A stretch of DNA of 64,000 bases from Streptococcus pluranimalium (lineage in GTDB: Bacteria > Bacillota > Bacilli > Lactobacillales > Streptococcaceae), in NCBI RefSeq assembly GCF_002953735.1, contig NZ_CP025536.1, forward strand, positions 750,001-814,000, in the 5' to 3' direction. The stretch's first letter is position 1. The number at the start of each line of letters is the position of its first letter. Of the stretch, positions 62,222 through 64,000 are shown in pieces. A model generated the notes under the pieces. The model worked only from the letters and a program-made list of their open reading frames with translations, was not told the DNA's origin and made no database searches. The position numbers and the translations under genes are program-made.

Positions 62222-63184
62222 ATGAAGAAATTATTTGGAGCCATTTTAGGACTTTTAGCTGTTAGTGTATTTTTAGTAGCCTGTTCTCAGTCGTCTGACA
62301 AAGGTGATAAGGACGCTAAACATATTGGTATCTTACAATATGTTGAATTTGAAACCTTAGATGTTGCGCGTGAGGGATTCGTCGATGAATTGTCTAAGGC
62401 AGGTTATGAGGATGGCAAGAACATTGTCATCGACTACCAAAATTCTCAAGGAGATCAAGCCAATCTTCAAAGTATTTCTGAAAAGTTGGTTAAGGATAAT
62501 GACCTAGTGCTTGGCATCGCAACACCAGCAGCTCAGGCCTTGGCGACAGCTTCGTCAGAAGTACCAGTCACTTTTACAGCTGTGACAGATCCTCTGTCTG
62601 CCAAGTTGGTCAAGAGTATGAAGAAGCCAGGCGGTAATGTAACAGGGACTACCGATATGGCTCCGACCAAGGAACGTGTGGCTTTATTGAAAAAAGTCAT
62701 GCCAAACTTGAAAAAAGTTGGGATTATGTATACGACCAATGAGCGTAACTCAGAAGTTCAGGTCAAAGAAGCCCAAAAGGTTTTCAAAAAAGAAGGCATT
62801 GAAGTCGTGACAAAGGGAATTGCCTCAACAAATGATGTACAGGATACTGCGCGTTCACTGATGAACCAAACAGAAGTGCTTTACATGCCTACGGATAATC
62901 TCATTGATAGTTCTATTACTCTTGTCACTGAGTTATCCAAGGAAATGAAGATTCCAGTTTACGCAGCTAATGCAGACTTGGTTGAAAAAGGTGCACTCTT
63001 CTCATACGGGCCAGACTTTGAAGAGCTAGGTCGTCAAACAGCTCGTCAAGCAGTTAAGATTCTAGAAGGTAAAAATGTCTCAGATATTTCAGTTGAAACA
63101 CCTGAAAACCTTACAGTAAAGGTTAATGATGAAATGGCGAAACTGTTAAACATTGATATGTCAGCAGTTGAAGATAAAAAATAA
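62222..63184 (+). CDS. ABC importer substrate-binding lipoprotein 4
   Basis: 320 residues from ATG 62222 with AAGGAG upstream. Lipobox L-V-A-C. AKHIGILQYVEFETLDVARE. It is co-transcribed with paralogue 3 and directly followed by the permease gene, so it is probably the principal binding protein of this importer. Slightly more GC-rich than its neighbours by eye. Confidence 0.88.
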   Translation: MKKLFGAILGLLAVSVFLVACSQSSDKGDKDAKHIGILQYVEFETLDVAREGFVDELSKAGYEDGKNIVIDYQNSQGDQANLQSISEKLVKDNDLVLGIATPAAQALATASSEVPVTFTAVTDPLSAKLVKSMKKPGGNVTGTTDMAPTKERVALLKKVMPNLKKVGIMYTTNERNSEVQVKEAQKVFKKEGIEVVTKGIASTNDVQDTARSLMNQTEVLYMPTDNLIDSSITLVTELSKEMKIPVYAANADLVEKGALFSYGPDFEELGRQTARQAVKILEGKNVSDISVETPENLTVKVNDEMAKLLNIDMSAVEDKK

Positions 63185-63207
63185 AGGTTAGAAAAAAGGA
63201 AAATAAG

Positions 63208-64000
63208 ATGTTGGATATTGTATTATCAAGTATTTCACAAGGGCTACTTTGGTCCATTATGGCTATTGGGGTATTCATTACCTTTCGTATTTTAGATATT
63301 GCGGATTTATCAGCTGAAGGGGCTTTTCCTATGGGTGCGGCAGTAGCTTCTGTTAGTATCCTCAATGGTTGGCACCCTGTTTTAGCAACACTAGCAGGTT
63401 TGGCTGGGGGAATGCTTGTTGGACTTGTAGCTGGTTTTCTCCATACTAAAATGAAGATTCCACCATTGTTGACAGGGATTATCACCTTAACAGGATTATA
63501 CTCAACCAATCTTTTGGTAATGGGGCGTTCAAATGTGTCTCTTTCTATGCAAAATACCTTGGTAAGCATGTTTCAAGATTTGGGTCTTGATAAAACTTAC
63601 GCTGTCATTCTTATTGGTGTCATCTTCATTTCCTTGGTTATTTTGTCTCTCATGCTGTTCTTAAATACTCAGCTTGGTCTTTCCCTTCGTGCGACTGGCG
63701 ATAACATCCATATGGGGCAGGCTAATGGTATCAATGTTAATCAAATGAAGGTGTTAGGCTACATGATTGGGAATGGTTTGATTGCCCTTTCTGGTGCACT
63801 GTTAGCACAAAATAATGGCTACGCTGATCTTAATATGGGGGTGGGAACCATTATCATCGGTTTGGCTTCTGTGATCTTAGCTGAGGTGATTATCAAACAT
63901 TTGCCACTTGGAAAACGCCTTATCTCTATTGTTTTAGGTTCTGTCATTTACCGCTTGATTATTGTGGTCATCCTAACAGCTAGTGTGGATGCTCAAATGA
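63208..64000 (+). CDS. ABC importer permease (LivH-like), 3' end outside window
   Basis: 264 codons visible from ATG 63208, no stop before the window ends. Multi-pass membrane protein of the branched-chain/TrpY-type permease family: QGLLWSIMAIGVFITFRILD at the start, the cytoplasmic loop LGLSLRATGDNIHMGQANGI with the conserved G-x-N contact for the ATPase. The ATPase gene should lie just beyond the window. Confidence 0.88.
   Translation, partial: MLDIVLSSISQGLLWSIMAIGVFITFRILDIADLSAEGAFPMGAAVASVSILNGWHPVLATLAGLAGGMLVGLVAGFLHTKMKIPPLLTGIITLTGLYSTNLLVMGRSNVSLSMQNTLVSMFQDLGLDKTYAVILIGVIFISLVILSLMLFLNTQLGLSLRATGDNIHMGQANGINVNQMKVLGYMIGNGLIALSGALLAQNNGYADLNMGVGTIIIGLASVILAEVIIKHLPLGKRLISIVLGSVIYRLIIVVILTASVDAQM

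Overview
The window is chromosomal DNA of a streptococcus: AT-rich, with the streptococcal type VIIb secretion (T7SSb) core esxA/esaA/essA/esaB/essB/essC, LXG toxins with their small helical targeting partners, a rplU-prp-rpmA block whose L27 precursor carries the Firmicute cleavage site, and low-GC Gram-positive promoters and Shine-Dalgarno sites. I do not commit to a species.

Layout. 1-970 holds the end of a T7SS accessory cluster. esxA (1278-1574) is separated from the rest of the secretion operon by about 16.7 kb. That insert starts with two targeting-protein genes and one full-length LXG toxin with its lipoprotein immunity gene (2101-5019). An array of broken toxin 3' ends follows, nearly all of them paired with a distinct immunity lipoprotein gene (5097-17828). 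Ten complete lipoproteins have a BamE/SmpA-like pattern and two belong to a second family. The cassettes share a 3' coding sequence and a hairpin junction, and an IS982-like relic sits among them. esaA, essA, esaB, essB and essC follow at 18270-27798.

Downstream of essC (27814-47088) lies a second toxin region. A lap1-lap2-LXG-immunity-DUF4176 unit has been amplified and eroded. Five LXG genes or relics plus an isolated toxin tail, many five-helix membrane proteins of DUF443 type, and DUF4176-type proteins alternate. Frameshifts, truncations and mosaic joins are common. The toxins here have glycine-rich hydrophobic C-termini of the TelE kind and multi-pass membrane partners. The first region has soluble toxin C-termini and surface lipoprotein partners. 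This suggests two modes of attack: membrane insertion versus an extracytoplasmic target.

From 47371 the window is mostly core chromosome: a MarR regulator with two palindromes over its promoter, a heterodimeric multidrug ABC exporter, an SGNH hydrolase, a metallophosphoesterase, a frameshifted uracil-DNA glycosylase-like gene, rpsU, a CapA-like protein, a GNAT acetyltransferase, and rplU-prp-rpmA behind an L21 leader. The right end (58023-64000) carries four paralogous ABC substrate-binding lipoproteins and the start of a permease. Three are preceded by short, untracked leader peptides ending in runs of Phe/Tyr codons, followed by mutually exclusive hairpins. This looks like ribosome-mediated attenuation of an aromatic amino acid importer.

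The two most interesting systems are the immunity/toxin-tip cassette array inside the T7SS operon and the triple Phe/Tyr leader-peptide attenuators. All assignments come from reading the sequence; no database search was run.
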